Shown piece by piece: positions 1 to 6,262 of a stretch of 9,466 nucleotides of DNA. The stretch lies in the NCBI GenBank assembly GCA_016839955.1, contig JAEOTI010000655.1:1-9466 (forward strand), read 5' to 3'. Each line of letters starts with the position of its first letter. The first letter of the stretch is position 1. This stretch comes from Candidatus Hodarchaeota archaeon. GTDB lineage: Archaea; Asgardarchaeota; Heimdallarchaeia; Hodarchaeales; YT1-057. Under the pieces are notes generated by a model. That model did not search any database, was not told the origin of the DNA, and saw nothing but the letters and a program-made list of their open reading frames with translations. The position numbers and the translations under genes were made by a program.

Positions 1-47
1 CAAAGATGTCTTATGAGGGGGTCATTGTTCAACTGGAATCTCCTTAG
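1..47 (+). CDS. possible 3' end of a gene truncated by the left window edge
   Basis: Reading from base 3, a frame stays open for 14 codons to a TAG at 45-47. The short tail (ending V-I-V-Q-L-E-S-P) has ordinary protein-like composition. A second frame is open from base 1 to a TAG at 91-93 but has a less protein-like composition. Neither is long enough to identify, so no function can be given. A run of six T follows at 122-127 and could end a transcript arriving from the left. The call rests only on composition and on the absence of any other explanation for the edge; it could easily be non-coding. Confidence 0.25.
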   Translation, partial: KMSYEGVIVQLESP

Positions 48-445
48 ATCTCAAATTGATTTTATTGGACGAACTATTAAAAATTCCTTTTAGAAATGTC
101 ATGAAATAGGGTTAAACGAAATTTTTTGAGCCAAATTTGGAGATTTAATAGGTAATAGTGTTCGTTGGACATCATTCAGGGATAATTCATAACTATAGGT
201 TTGTTGTACCAACATCTTTCAAGGCGCATGATTTTCAAAGCTCTCCGTGCGATTAAAGATTGAGAAAAGACAAGTGTTAACAAAATGATTGAAGAAAGAT
301 TGGAGAATATTTAACTACATTTTACCAAAATAACTGTGACTTTTGACAAATTCTTTAACTATTGATTTGTTTGTTCTATTTGAAATTGATGAAACTTGAT
401 AATTCCTGCTCTCCATTGGACATTCTCCTAAAGTTGTGATTTATC
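48..445. other. intergenic region upstream of the acyl-CoA dehydrogenase
   Basis: I find no convincing gene in these 398 bases. All frames are broken by stops, and the short ATG-started frames (11 codons from 230, 9 codons from 284) are too small and have no ribosome binding site. I see no tRNA-like or rRNA-like sequence. Visible items are a six-T run at 122-127, a perfect 10-bp palindrome CCAAATTTGG at 131-140, and an 8-base direct repeat TTGGACAT at 165 and 416. The last 100 bases must hold the dehydrogenase promoter, but no TATA element stands out from the AT-rich background. Confidence 0.5.
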
Positions 446-1666
446 ATGGCTACCCAAATTAAAAAGACTCTTTCCTTATTTGATTTTCCTACAGAAGAGA
501 CTGAAACAAATAAAATGGTTCTAGACCTCGTAGAGGATCTTTGTATCCGTGAAATTGATCCATTCGACACAGAAATGGAAGAAAAGGGAGTAGATTTTCA
601 AAATGGAAAAGTAATCCTTCCTCCTCCAATGCCCAAGATCCGGAAGAAGATGGCGGAAAATGATCTTTTTGGTCTATTTATTCCAGAAAAATATCAAGGA
701 ATGGGGCTCTCTTACACATTACATTCGGCTGTTATTGATAGACTTGCTCAATCAAATGCTGCTGTAGCACTTTTCCTTCCAGTACATGGATCAGCCATGG
801 ATTTAATTAATAGACATGGTACCGAAGAAGCTAAGCAATACTACTTACCAAAACTTGCGTCTGGAGAATATTTAGGTGCATTGACCTTTACTGAACCAAA
901 TTCGGGTAGTGATTTGGGCTCTGTCACATGCTCAGCTAATCGAGAAGGTGATTCATGGAAAATTAATGGTACTAAAATCTTTGTAACTCACGCAGGAGTA
1001 GCAGATGTTTATGTAGGTCTTTTTTCAACGGATAAAGAAAAGGGATCTAGAGGATTGACAACTTTTATCATAGATGCTCATATTCCAGGCTTGTCATGTG
1101 GTCGAATTGAGAAAAAATTAGGCTTACATGATTCATCAACAGGAGACCTTGTTTTTCAGGATTATGAAGTACCTGCGAGAAATATATTAGGAAAAGAAAA
1201 CGCAGGATATCGCTTAACACTTGAAGGCCTTACAGGTTCTCGTATAGCAATTGCAGCTCAATCTGTAGGTATTGCTACAGTTGCTAAGAATAAGGCAATT
1301 GAGTACGCTAAACAAAGGAAACAGTTCAAACGACCGATTGGAGATTTTCAAGCGATCCAAACCAAACTTGCAGATATGGAAATGAAAATTCAAGCCGCTA
1401 GGACTCTATATTTATCAGCAGCTCATCACAAACATAATAACAGACCATTTTCAACTGAAGCGAGCACATCAAAACTTTATGCCTCTGAAATTGCTCAAGA
1501 AGTCTGTGCAGACGCAATCCAGATTCATGGAGGATATGGGTTTATTGAGGAATATGGAGTTGCACGCCATTATCGAGATGCACGCGTTTTAACGATTTAC
1601 GAAGGAACGAGTGAAATGCAACGATTGATAATTGCGAAAAATTTACTTTCAGGACGAAAGATCTAG
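446..1666 (+). CDS. acyl-CoA dehydrogenase (short-chain/butyryl-CoA-like)
   Basis: This is a cytoplasmic FAD enzyme of 406 residues, the usual length for the family. It should oxidise an acyl-CoA to the trans-2-enoyl-CoA and pass electrons to an electron-transfer flavoprotein. The order is an N-terminal helical domain (about 20-140), a middle beta domain with FTEPNSGSDLGS (148-159) and WKINGTK (171-177), and a C-terminal helical domain with RKQFKRPIGDFQAIQ (291-305) and IHGGYGF (360-366). The catalytic base is Glu386 in IYEGTSEMQR, the position used by short- and medium-chain enzymes. The alternative Glu site of isovaleryl and long-chain enzymes is not occupied (GLTGSRIAIAA, 261-271), which resembles butyryl-CoA dehydrogenases. 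The ATG at 446 is the first start that leaves a normal N-terminus; it has no SD motif. No etfAB, thiolase or hydratase lies beside it, so the substrate cannot be read from context; a branched acyl-CoA is also possible. Confidence 0.93.
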   Translation: MATQIKKTLSLFDFPTEETETNKMVLDLVEDLCIREIDPFDTEMEEKGVDFQNGKVILPPPMPKIRKKMAENDLFGLFIPEKYQGMGLSYTLHSAVIDRLAQSNAAVALFLPVHGSAMDLINRHGTEEAKQYYLPKLASGEYLGALTFTEPNSGSDLGSVTCSANREGDSWKINGTKIFVTHAGVADVYVGLFSTDKEKGSRGLTTFIIDAHIPGLSCGRIEKKLGLHDSSTGDLVFQDYEVPARNILGKENAGYRLTLEGLTGSRIAIAAQSVGIATVAKNKAIEYAKQRKQFKRPIGDFQAIQTKLADMEMKIQAARTLYLSAAHHKHNNRPFSTEASTSKLYASEIAQEVCADAIQIHGGYGFIEEYGVARHYRDARVLTIYEGTSEMQRLIIAKNLLSGRKI

Positions 1667-1750
1667 AGAATCCATCAAGCTTGACGGGATTTTGCTTTTT
1701 CTAAGTTTTTCTTGGATTCTTTTACCGCTTTCTTAATTTTTTTTAGTTTT
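1667..1750 (+). terminator. T-rich run after the acyl-CoA dehydrogenase
   Basis: Several T tracts follow the stop within 85 bases: five T at 1696-1700, five at 1706-1710 and eight at 1737-1744. Archaeal RNA polymerase can terminate at such tracts without a hairpin. The same bases are antisense to the AAA-rich lysine codons of the possible small gene on the other strand, so the T content may have a coding rather than a terminating cause. Confidence 0.35.
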
Positions 1751-1776
1751 GGACCTTTTGAGCCCTTCTTACTCAT
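1675..1776 (-). CDS. possible 33-residue lysine-rich small protein
   Basis: An ATG at 1776 opens 33 codons ending in TGA at 1675-1677. The product has 13 lysines and 1 arginine and no aromatic residue. Its first ten residues carry two glycines, a proline and an MSKKGSKGPK-type flexible start. The rest is a likely amphipathic basic helix (alternating K, L, I, A, V, E). Support for a real gene: a GAGGT SD motif six bases before the ATG, an in-frame TGA three codons upstream of it, a TATA-like element about 75 bases upstream, and a location that overlaps no other convincing gene. Against it, A-rich DNA readily gives lysine-rich frames, and the complementary T tracts could simply be a terminator. 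I recognise no family. A basic peptide of this kind could bind nucleic acid or ribosomes, which is inference only. Confidence 0.4.
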   Translation of the reverse strand: MSKKGSKGPKLKKIKKAVKESKKNLEKAKSRQA

Positions 1777-1782
1777 TTTTAG

Positions 1783-1787
1783 ACCTC
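1783..1787 (-). promoter_or_regulatory. Shine-Dalgarno motif of the small lysine-rich ORF
   Basis: Reading on the minus strand, GAGGT is complementary to the conserved 3' end of 16S rRNA and lies six bases before the ATG at 1776. Most other genes in this window lack such a motif, so it adds weight to the small ORF. Confidence 0.35.
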
Positions 1788-1850
1788 ATCAACAAATTAA
1801 TGTCAACATGACTAAAATTTTTTATCTTTTAGCAAAATTCTCTTCCATTT

Positions 1851-1860
1851 CATATAAGGA
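1851..1860 (-). promoter_or_regulatory. TATA-like element for the small ORF
   Basis: The minus strand reads TCCTTATATG. It sits just past the T-run that ends the CD36-like gene and about 75 bases upstream of the small ORF start, which would place transcription start near 1828 with a leader of about 50 bases. TATA-like strings are common by chance in DNA this AT-rich. Confidence 0.2.
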
Positions 1861-1894
1861 AAATAAAAAAAAAAGAGAGAAAAAACTCTCTTTT
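1861..1894 (-). terminator. hairpin plus T-run terminator of the CD36-like gene
   Basis: On the minus strand a perfect 9-bp stem (AAAAGAGAG at 1871-1879 against CTCTCTTTT at 1886-1894, loop of six bases at 1880-1885) is followed by a nearly unbroken T tract to 1861. The stem includes two bases of the stop codon at 1893-1895, so the transcript would end almost directly after translation stops. Archaea rely mainly on the T tract; the hairpin may instead protect the 3' end. Confidence 0.65.
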
Positions 1895-3899
1895 ATTCGC
1901 CTGGTTTTCCACCCATGAATTTGGGAACGATGACCATAGCAGCGCCTGCAGCGAAGAGTACGAGACCTCCACCTAACCCAGCAATACCAAGAAGTCCTGA
2001 GAGTTCTTTAGCAGATTTGAGATCATCTAAATCACCCTTAACATCGGCCCATTCATCATCTGGTAACTGTTCAGCAGAAGCGAATCGGTCAATCCATCCC
2101 ATGGGTTCGAGATAGGCTGCTAGCTGTGCGTTCGCCACAGTATAGTATGAACCATTGATATCATCGAAGAAATGATTGAATGTTGAATTAGCAACTAACA
2201 GATTAAATTGCAATCGCTTGTGACCTTGTAGAACTGCACCAGTGTTTGGTTCGATATCGACGATAATATCATATTCTTCAGAAACAGTTTGGGAGTCTTG
2301 ATAGTGAGGTTGACAGAGATAGATTGGAAGGCCTGCTTTCCATGCAGACATGTTTGCATAACCTTTGAAGTATTGGAAGTAGTTATCATCTACATCTAAC
2401 ATTGCTGGATCTAGATGGAATCGAAGGGCGTCAACTCCACGTATAGTTGTGTCTTTAGTATAAACGAAATCCAATTGTCGCATTGTATCACTATTCCAGA
2501 CCAGGAGTGTATCATCATCACTCACGTCTGGAGCAAAGTGAGTAGCGTCTGTTCCATGAACTTCTTCAGTAGTTTTCCAAAAGCCGGGTCCTTGACCAGC
2601 AGGAAGACCATTGTAGGTAGAATTATACAAAGTACCCATTACGCTATTCGCAGAGAAGCTCTCATATGAATTTGGACTCAGAAATTGTGCAGGAATTGGA
2701 TAACCAGATTTCCAAAGTAAACCATAATCGTACGCTTCAGTTTCTTCATCCCAAATATCATCAATATTGTTTGACCCAGTATTGAGACGTTTCCCGCCAT
2801 CTATTGATGTATCATTGTCAAACAAACTGAATGGAACCTCAGCAACAGGATCTATCCATGTACCTCCGGTATCAGGATCAATACCAAAAATCCATTGTCC
2901 AAAAGTCCTAGGTGCGACTAACGATACACCCTCACCCCACATGTATAACGAAGCTATTGCATCACAAAATCCACCCAATTGCATAACTTGAGTGGTTGTA
3001 ATACCGTAGAGGCCGGCATATAATGTTGTATTTATTGCATAGGTCGCTCGGAATGCTGCAACCCATGTAACATTTTCAGCAAGAGCGTAGTTCTTATTTG
3101 CGTTATAGAGAACTGTGTCAACTTCAGTTGCACTCATATTTAGCATTCCTGCTCCAAGTACATACTGAACGATATAAGCAGCTTCAGTGCCAGTTGGTAG
3201 AGATGGACTCAGAGCAGAATAAGTCAGGTTACCCCATTGAGCTTTGGCCATTGCTAAAGATGTTGGTAAATCCTGTCCAGACGCATTGAAAGTTGCTGCC
3301 ATTTGCCAGATTGTGCCGTTCATTAAACTTTGAGCAAGGCCGTAATGGAGGTAGTCTTCACCACCTGCAGCAGCAACATAAGAATAGTATAAAGGGTTCC
3401 AACTTACAATAACATCAGTGAGCTCAGGAGAATCAGCTGTTAAAAGACCAGAAGCATTTGCCTCATCCGCAATATACCAATTTGATTCGTTGTAAGTGAC
3501 ACGACCATTAGCATATGCATCGACGGTTTTATGGTCGACTTTTCGAGCGACAAAAGGACCAACTTCATTATAAATTGGTACAGTACCTACAAAAGCACCC
3601 GTTTGTGGATTATAATTAGTAATATTATACATATAGAAGCTGTCCCATGTAGGGGCTGTCTCTGTGTTTCCGGGTCCGTTGTATAACCATCCATCGCCCA
3701 TATCATCCGTGGTTGGATATTGATTAGCATCAAATGTCCATTGCTCGTCCCAATCGTCAGCTCCGAGAACCAATGCATCTTTGACAGCTTTGTCAATTCC
3801 TTCGTCAATAAGCATTGGGCCAATCAGTCCAAGTCCGACGGTTACGGTGCCACCGAGTACGAGAAGGATGATCCCACCGACTAGCAGTAGTTTTCCCAT
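1893..3899 (-). CDS. CD36/SR-B/LIMP-2 family-like membrane protein
   Basis: A 668-residue protein with the topology of CD36: a three-residue N-terminal tail, a membrane helix at about 4-27, a large ectodomain, and a second helix at about 634-659 with a short tail. Blocks match human CD36 in order: IYNEVGPFVARK (110-121) to QRGPYTYRV; GRVTYNESNWYIAD (132-145) and VSWNPLYYSYVAAAG to NTVSFLQPNGAIF and VLNLAVAAA; HGTDATHFAPD (448-458) to NGTDAASFPPF; LPIYLCQPHY (524-533) to RPVYISLPHF; and VDIEPNTGAVLQ plus KRLQFNLLV (547-569) to LDIEPITGFTLQ plus KRLQVNLLV. In eukaryotes the family binds lipoproteins and fatty acids or forms a lipid tunnel; function here is unknown. It is about 200 residues longer than human CD36, has 14 N-X-S/T sequons and only two cysteines (312, 529). 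The ATG at 3899 is preferred over a GTG at 3911, because AAGGAG (3911-3916) overlaps that GTG and so serves the ATG. Family assignment is from remembered human sequence, not a search. Confidence 0.82.
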   Translation of the reverse strand: MGKLLLVGGIILLVLGGTVTVGLGLIGPMLIDEGIDKAVKDALVLGADDWDEQWTFDANQYPTTDDMGDGWLYNGPGNTETAPTWDSFYMYNITNYNPQTGAFVGTVPIYNEVGPFVARKVDHKTVDAYANGRVTYNESNWYIADEANASGLLTADSPELTDVIVSWNPLYYSYVAAAGGEDYLHYGLAQSLMNGTIWQMAATFNASGQDLPTSLAMAKAQWGNLTYSALSPSLPTGTEAAYIVQYVLGAGMLNMSATEVDTVLYNANKNYALAENVTWVAAFRATYAINTTLYAGLYGITTTQVMQLGGFCDAIASLYMWGEGVSLVAPRTFGQWIFGIDPDTGGTWIDPVAEVPFSLFDNDTSIDGGKRLNTGSNNIDDIWDEETEAYDYGLLWKSGYPIPAQFLSPNSYESFSANSVMGTLYNSTYNGLPAGQGPGFWKTTEEVHGTDATHFAPDVSDDDTLLVWNSDTMRQLDFVYTKDTTIRGVDALRFHLDPAMLDVDDNYFQYFKGYANMSAWKAGLPIYLCQPHYQDSQTVSEEYDIIVDIEPNTGAVLQGHKRLQFNLLVANSTFNHFFDDINGSYYTVANAQLAAYLEPMGWIDRFASAEQLPDDEWADVKGDLDDLKSAKELSGLLGIAGLGGGLVLFAAGAAMVIVPKFMGGKPGE

Positions 3900-3910
3900 T
3901 TTGATTTTCA

Positions 3911-3916
3911 CTCCTT
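3911..3916 (-). promoter_or_regulatory. Shine-Dalgarno motif that decides the CD36-like start
   Basis: The minus strand carries AAGGAG, whose last G is also the first base of an in-frame GTG at 3911. A ribosome bound here cannot use that GTG, so the ATG at 3899, 11 bases downstream of the motif, is the more likely start. It is the strongest SD motif in the window. Confidence 0.6.
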
Positions 3917-3997
3917 AATTTAACACTCAGTTATAAGATCAGTTCAGAAGATTCCATGGTAAAGCGATTTCATCAACTTATAGAACAGATTACCATA

Positions 3998-4024
3998 GAA
4001 CTGAAAGTTCCAGAGTTTGACTCT
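3998..4024. repeat. two adjacent short dyads upstream of the CD36-like gene
   Basis: GAACT-GAA-AGTTC (3998-4010) and AGAGT-TTG-ACTCT (4012-4024) are both 13-base inverted repeats with 5-bp arms and 3-base centres, one base apart and 14 bases centre to centre. They lie between the TATA-like element at 4027-4035 and the expected transcription start near 4005, a typical place for a repressor site. They could equally be small hairpins in the tail of the helicase mRNA. A third, longer-range dyad, ATGGTAA (3956-3962) with TTACCAT (3990-3996), lies in the same spacer. Confidence 0.35.
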
Positions 4025-4026
4025 TC

Positions 4027-4035
4027 CTTATAAAG
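4027..4035 (-). promoter_or_regulatory. TATA box candidate for the CD36-like gene
   Basis: The minus strand reads CTTTATAAG, a close match to the archaeal TATA consensus, preceded by the purine-rich CGAAATAA expected of a BRE. It directly follows the helicase stop codon (4036-4038). Transcription would start near 4005, giving a leader of about 100 bases before the ATG at 3899. A second weaker element (TTCTATAAG, near 3976-3984) would give a leader of about 55 bases. Confidence 0.4.
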
Positions 4036-6036
4036 TTATTTCGCATTAGTTGTTTGTAAGAACTCTTGAACTTTGTTTTCAACTTCTTCCCATGTTGAAG
4101 GGACAAAAATCCGATTTCGAAAACCTACAGGTAAATATTGACGATTTCGTCTATGGAGATATCGGGAATCCAAAAGAAATCCCACAGCATAGTCTTTTTT
4201 CCCCCTCCAACCTCGTCCTAGTGCTTGGGCAGCTCGTTGTATACTTTCTCGTAAATACCATTGTTCCCCAAGCCCTTTCTTCTTCTCGTTGTAATAGTCC
4301 TTCCGTAGTCGAACTACCGGATCTCTAGTTGGTAAAAAAGGAATGCCACAAACAATTACCCCCCGTGAAAGTTCCTGAGGTAAATCAGCGCCTTCAGCAA
4401 CTTTTCCCCCTACAACTGCACAGAATACTGCAGCTGAACCTTCTCGAACAGCTCTTTTAAACAAGCGAAGTTTATTTTCGTTCTTGAAAGACGACCGTTC
4501 TTCAATGAACACATTTTGAGGTAAGTGGCCTGAGAATCCTTCTTGGACAACACTTGAAAGGAAAGAGTAGGAGGGAAAGAAACAGAGTAATCCACTGGTT
4601 AATAGGGACTTTATGCTATTTATTGTCCTAGCATAGGATTTGTAAATTTCATTATTTTTTCTGTAACGATATTCTGAAGAAAGGTGGTTTCCCATTGCAT
4701 CTTTACCTAGGGCAAAAATGAGAATATTTTCTGATTGAATAGTAGAACCAAAATCTTGGCAAACTGCTTCTTCTACGCCTAAGATTTGAGCTGTTAAATC
4801 TAAAGGTTCTAGTGTCCCCGAACATATTATAAGAGCTTTAGCTTTATTCTTTATCTCCGATATTACCAATGCAGGATCAAGACATTCCCAACGAATTTTT
4901 ACTCCAGTGTCCTTAGGATTTTTTTGTAAATCACGTGTTATTATAACTCCAAAACCATTGGGCTCTTGGATCGCTAAAATGCTATTTCCAATTTTTTTAA
5001 TAGGACTTAATGGTTGAAGTCGATCAGGTTTTTCCTCATAAATATCTTCTATTTCCTTTAGAAGAGAGAGGTGCTTTCGACCAAAAGAATCGGTAAATCC
5101 CTGTTCTTGTACAAAATTAGTCATCACTTGCCCTTTACAAAATGTAATTTCTTCTGTACCGATTGTTTCATAGGTAAATTTCTTGGTAAATTCCTTGAAC
5201 ACCGATAAAACAGTGCGAGTCATTTTTTGAAGCTCTTCTATTGTGTGAATTAGAGGTTTTCGATCTGGAATTGAAGAAAACTGATTTTTTAACTGGTTTA
5301 ATGCACTTAAACTTGTAATAATGTCATCTAAATCTATTTCTTGAGAGAGAATAGTACAACACACATCTTCTAAATTATGACCTTCGTCAAAGATTATAAC
5401 CGCATTCCGAAGATCAATATTTAACGCTCCTCGGATTTCTCTATCAAGGCCGTATAAGTAGGAGCCTACAACCAGTGTTCGTATTGTAGCTAAATCTCTC
5501 GCGGTATAATAGGCACAAAAACTATTTTTTTGAGAATTGAATATAATATCATCTAATCCAGCATTTGATGGTATTTTCACTGATTGAGCTTTTAACTCGG
5601 TGATTTTCTTTTTCCCTCGACGTGTTGCATAAAGAGAATGACATGCATAGGCGGGGGTTCTACTAACTCGTGCTTTTCTCCAAATCTCTTGTTTGTTCTT
5701 ACAGAGTTGAATCTCAAATGGAGATTTGTAAACTTCTGATAAATGGCATAAACGATCTCGTCCTGCAAGTTGTATTGAAGAGCAACCAATAACATCTGTT
5801 AGTTTTTTGGCTTCATTGATTACCTGTGAAGATTGCTGATGCGTTCGTGAAAAATAGTATACTTTTGATTTCATATTAGGTTGAATTGCAGCAATTAAAT
5901 TTGCTAACGTCTTTCCAAATCCTGTACCGGCCTGGAAGAGCCCCACACCATTATTTTGGATAACTGTCTTCATAACATCAATATATTTTTCTTGTGCAGG
6001 CCAAAGAACCCACTTTTCACTAGTTCCAGAAGACAT
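4036..6036 (-). CDS. Rad3/XPD-family iron-sulfur DNA helicase
   Basis: A superfamily 2, 5'-to-3' ATP-dependent DNA helicase of the XPD/FANCJ/RTEL1/DDX11 group, expected to act in DNA repair or replication-fork maintenance. In the 666-residue form: Walker A AGTGFGKT (36-43); an Ia region with YYFSRTHQQSSQV; four cysteines for a 4Fe-4S cluster at 97 (in LAGRDRLC), 112, 132 and 174; a Walker B box DEGH (217-220) in place of the usual DEAH; SGTLEPL of motif III (406-412); FFPSYSFL of motif IV; GGKVAEGADLP then RGVIVCGIPFLPTRDP of motif V; and motif VI QALGRGWR (604-611). The C-terminus (RGKKDYAVGFLLDSRY) resembles XPD and RTEL1. An in-frame GTG at 6051 would add five residues. I prefer the ATG at 6036, since a CTTTAATGC element about 30 bases upstream suits a leaderless transcript. 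Whether it is true XPD or a paralogue cannot be told without a tree. Confidence 0.9.
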   Translation of the reverse strand: MSSGTSEKWVLWPAQEKYIDVMKTVIQNNGVGLFQAGTGFGKTLANLIAAIQPNMKSKVYYFSRTHQQSSQVINEAKKLTDVIGCSSIQLAGRDRLCHLSEVYKSPFEIQLCKNKQEIWRKARVSRTPAYACHSLYATRRGKKKITELKAQSVKIPSNAGLDDIIFNSQKNSFCAYYTARDLATIRTLVVGSYLYGLDREIRGALNIDLRNAVIIFDEGHNLEDVCCTILSQEIDLDDIITSLSALNQLKNQFSSIPDRKPLIHTIEELQKMTRTVLSVFKEFTKKFTYETIGTEEITFCKGQVMTNFVQEQGFTDSFGRKHLSLLKEIEDIYEEKPDRLQPLSPIKKIGNSILAIQEPNGFGVIITRDLQKNPKDTGVKIRWECLDPALVISEIKNKAKALIICSGTLEPLDLTAQILGVEEAVCQDFGSTIQSENILIFALGKDAMGNHLSSEYRYRKNNEIYKSYARTINSIKSLLTSGLLCFFPSYSFLSSVVQEGFSGHLPQNVFIEERSSFKNENKLRLFKRAVREGSAAVFCAVVGGKVAEGADLPQELSRGVIVCGIPFLPTRDPVVRLRKDYYNEKKKGLGEQWYLRESIQRAAQALGRGWRGKKDYAVGFLLDSRYLHRRNRQYLPVGFRNRIFVPSTWEEVENKVQEFLQTTNAK

Positions 6037-6060
6037 GTGGAAAAATCGCACCTAATCTAA

Positions 6061-6070
6061 TGCATTAAAG
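6061..6070 (-). promoter_or_regulatory. TATA-like element for the helicase
   Basis: The minus strand reads CTTTAATGCA, about 28-30 bases before the ATG at 6036, so transcription would begin at or near that ATG. This fits the absence of a well-spaced SD motif and argues against the GTG at 6051, which would be only about 15 bases away. The match to the TATA consensus is moderate. Confidence 0.3.
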
Positions 6071-6167
6071 AGAAGAAATACTCAATTTTCTCAATTAAAA
6101 ATCATCGTAGTAATCTGTGACTCCACTTAGATTTTTGTCGTTAATAAGGTCATCTAGCATACTTCTC

Positions 6168-6182
6168 TTTCTTTATAAGAAA
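6168..6182. promoter_or_regulatory. dyad with central TATA-like core between the divergent genes
   Basis: TTTCTT-TAT-AAGAAA is a perfect 6-bp inverted repeat whose plus strand contains TTTATAAG. It lies in the shared region between the divergent helicase and peptidase genes, about 80 bases before the peptidase start and about 130 before the helicase start. It could be a peptidase promoter with a leader of about 60 bases or a symmetric regulator site. A nearer TATA-like string, CTATAATAA (6220-6228), competes for the promoter role. Confidence 0.3.
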
Positions 6183-6262
6183 ATAAAGCTACAATTAAGA
6201 TTCAATTTTTAGTAAGTCACTATAATAACAAATTTGTATTTCTCAAAAATAAAATGCCATAA

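Noticed and set aside
196..262. Short frame ending in MIFKALRAIKD in the left intergenic region
   Set aside because: Only 11 codons from its ATG, no SD motif, and no sign of continuation upstream except rare TTG codons; not distinguishable from chance.
376..570. 64-codon frame on the minus strand at the start of the dehydrogenase gene
   Set aside because: It is largely antisense to the clearly coding 5' end of the acyl-CoA dehydrogenase, has serine- and arginine-rich shadow-like composition and resembles no family.
1712..1918. 68-codon plus-strand frame in the gap between the dehydrogenase and the CD36-like gene
   Set aside because: It begins with TTG inside T tracts, has no ribosome binding site, reads through the terminator hairpin of the opposite gene into its coding region, and its F/K-rich composition reflects the T and A tracts.
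3909..3911. GTG at 3911 as the start of the CD36-like protein
   Set aside because: The only good SD motif overlaps this GTG, so it cannot direct initiation there; the ATG at 3899 is correctly placed and gives a CD36-like short N-terminal tail.
3920..3982. C/D-box guide RNA on the minus strand (TTGATGA with later CTGA motifs)
   Set aside because: The first box departs from RUGAUGA, no convincing C' box exists, and the distance to the first CTGA (about 22 bases) does not fit archaeal C/D RNA geometry.
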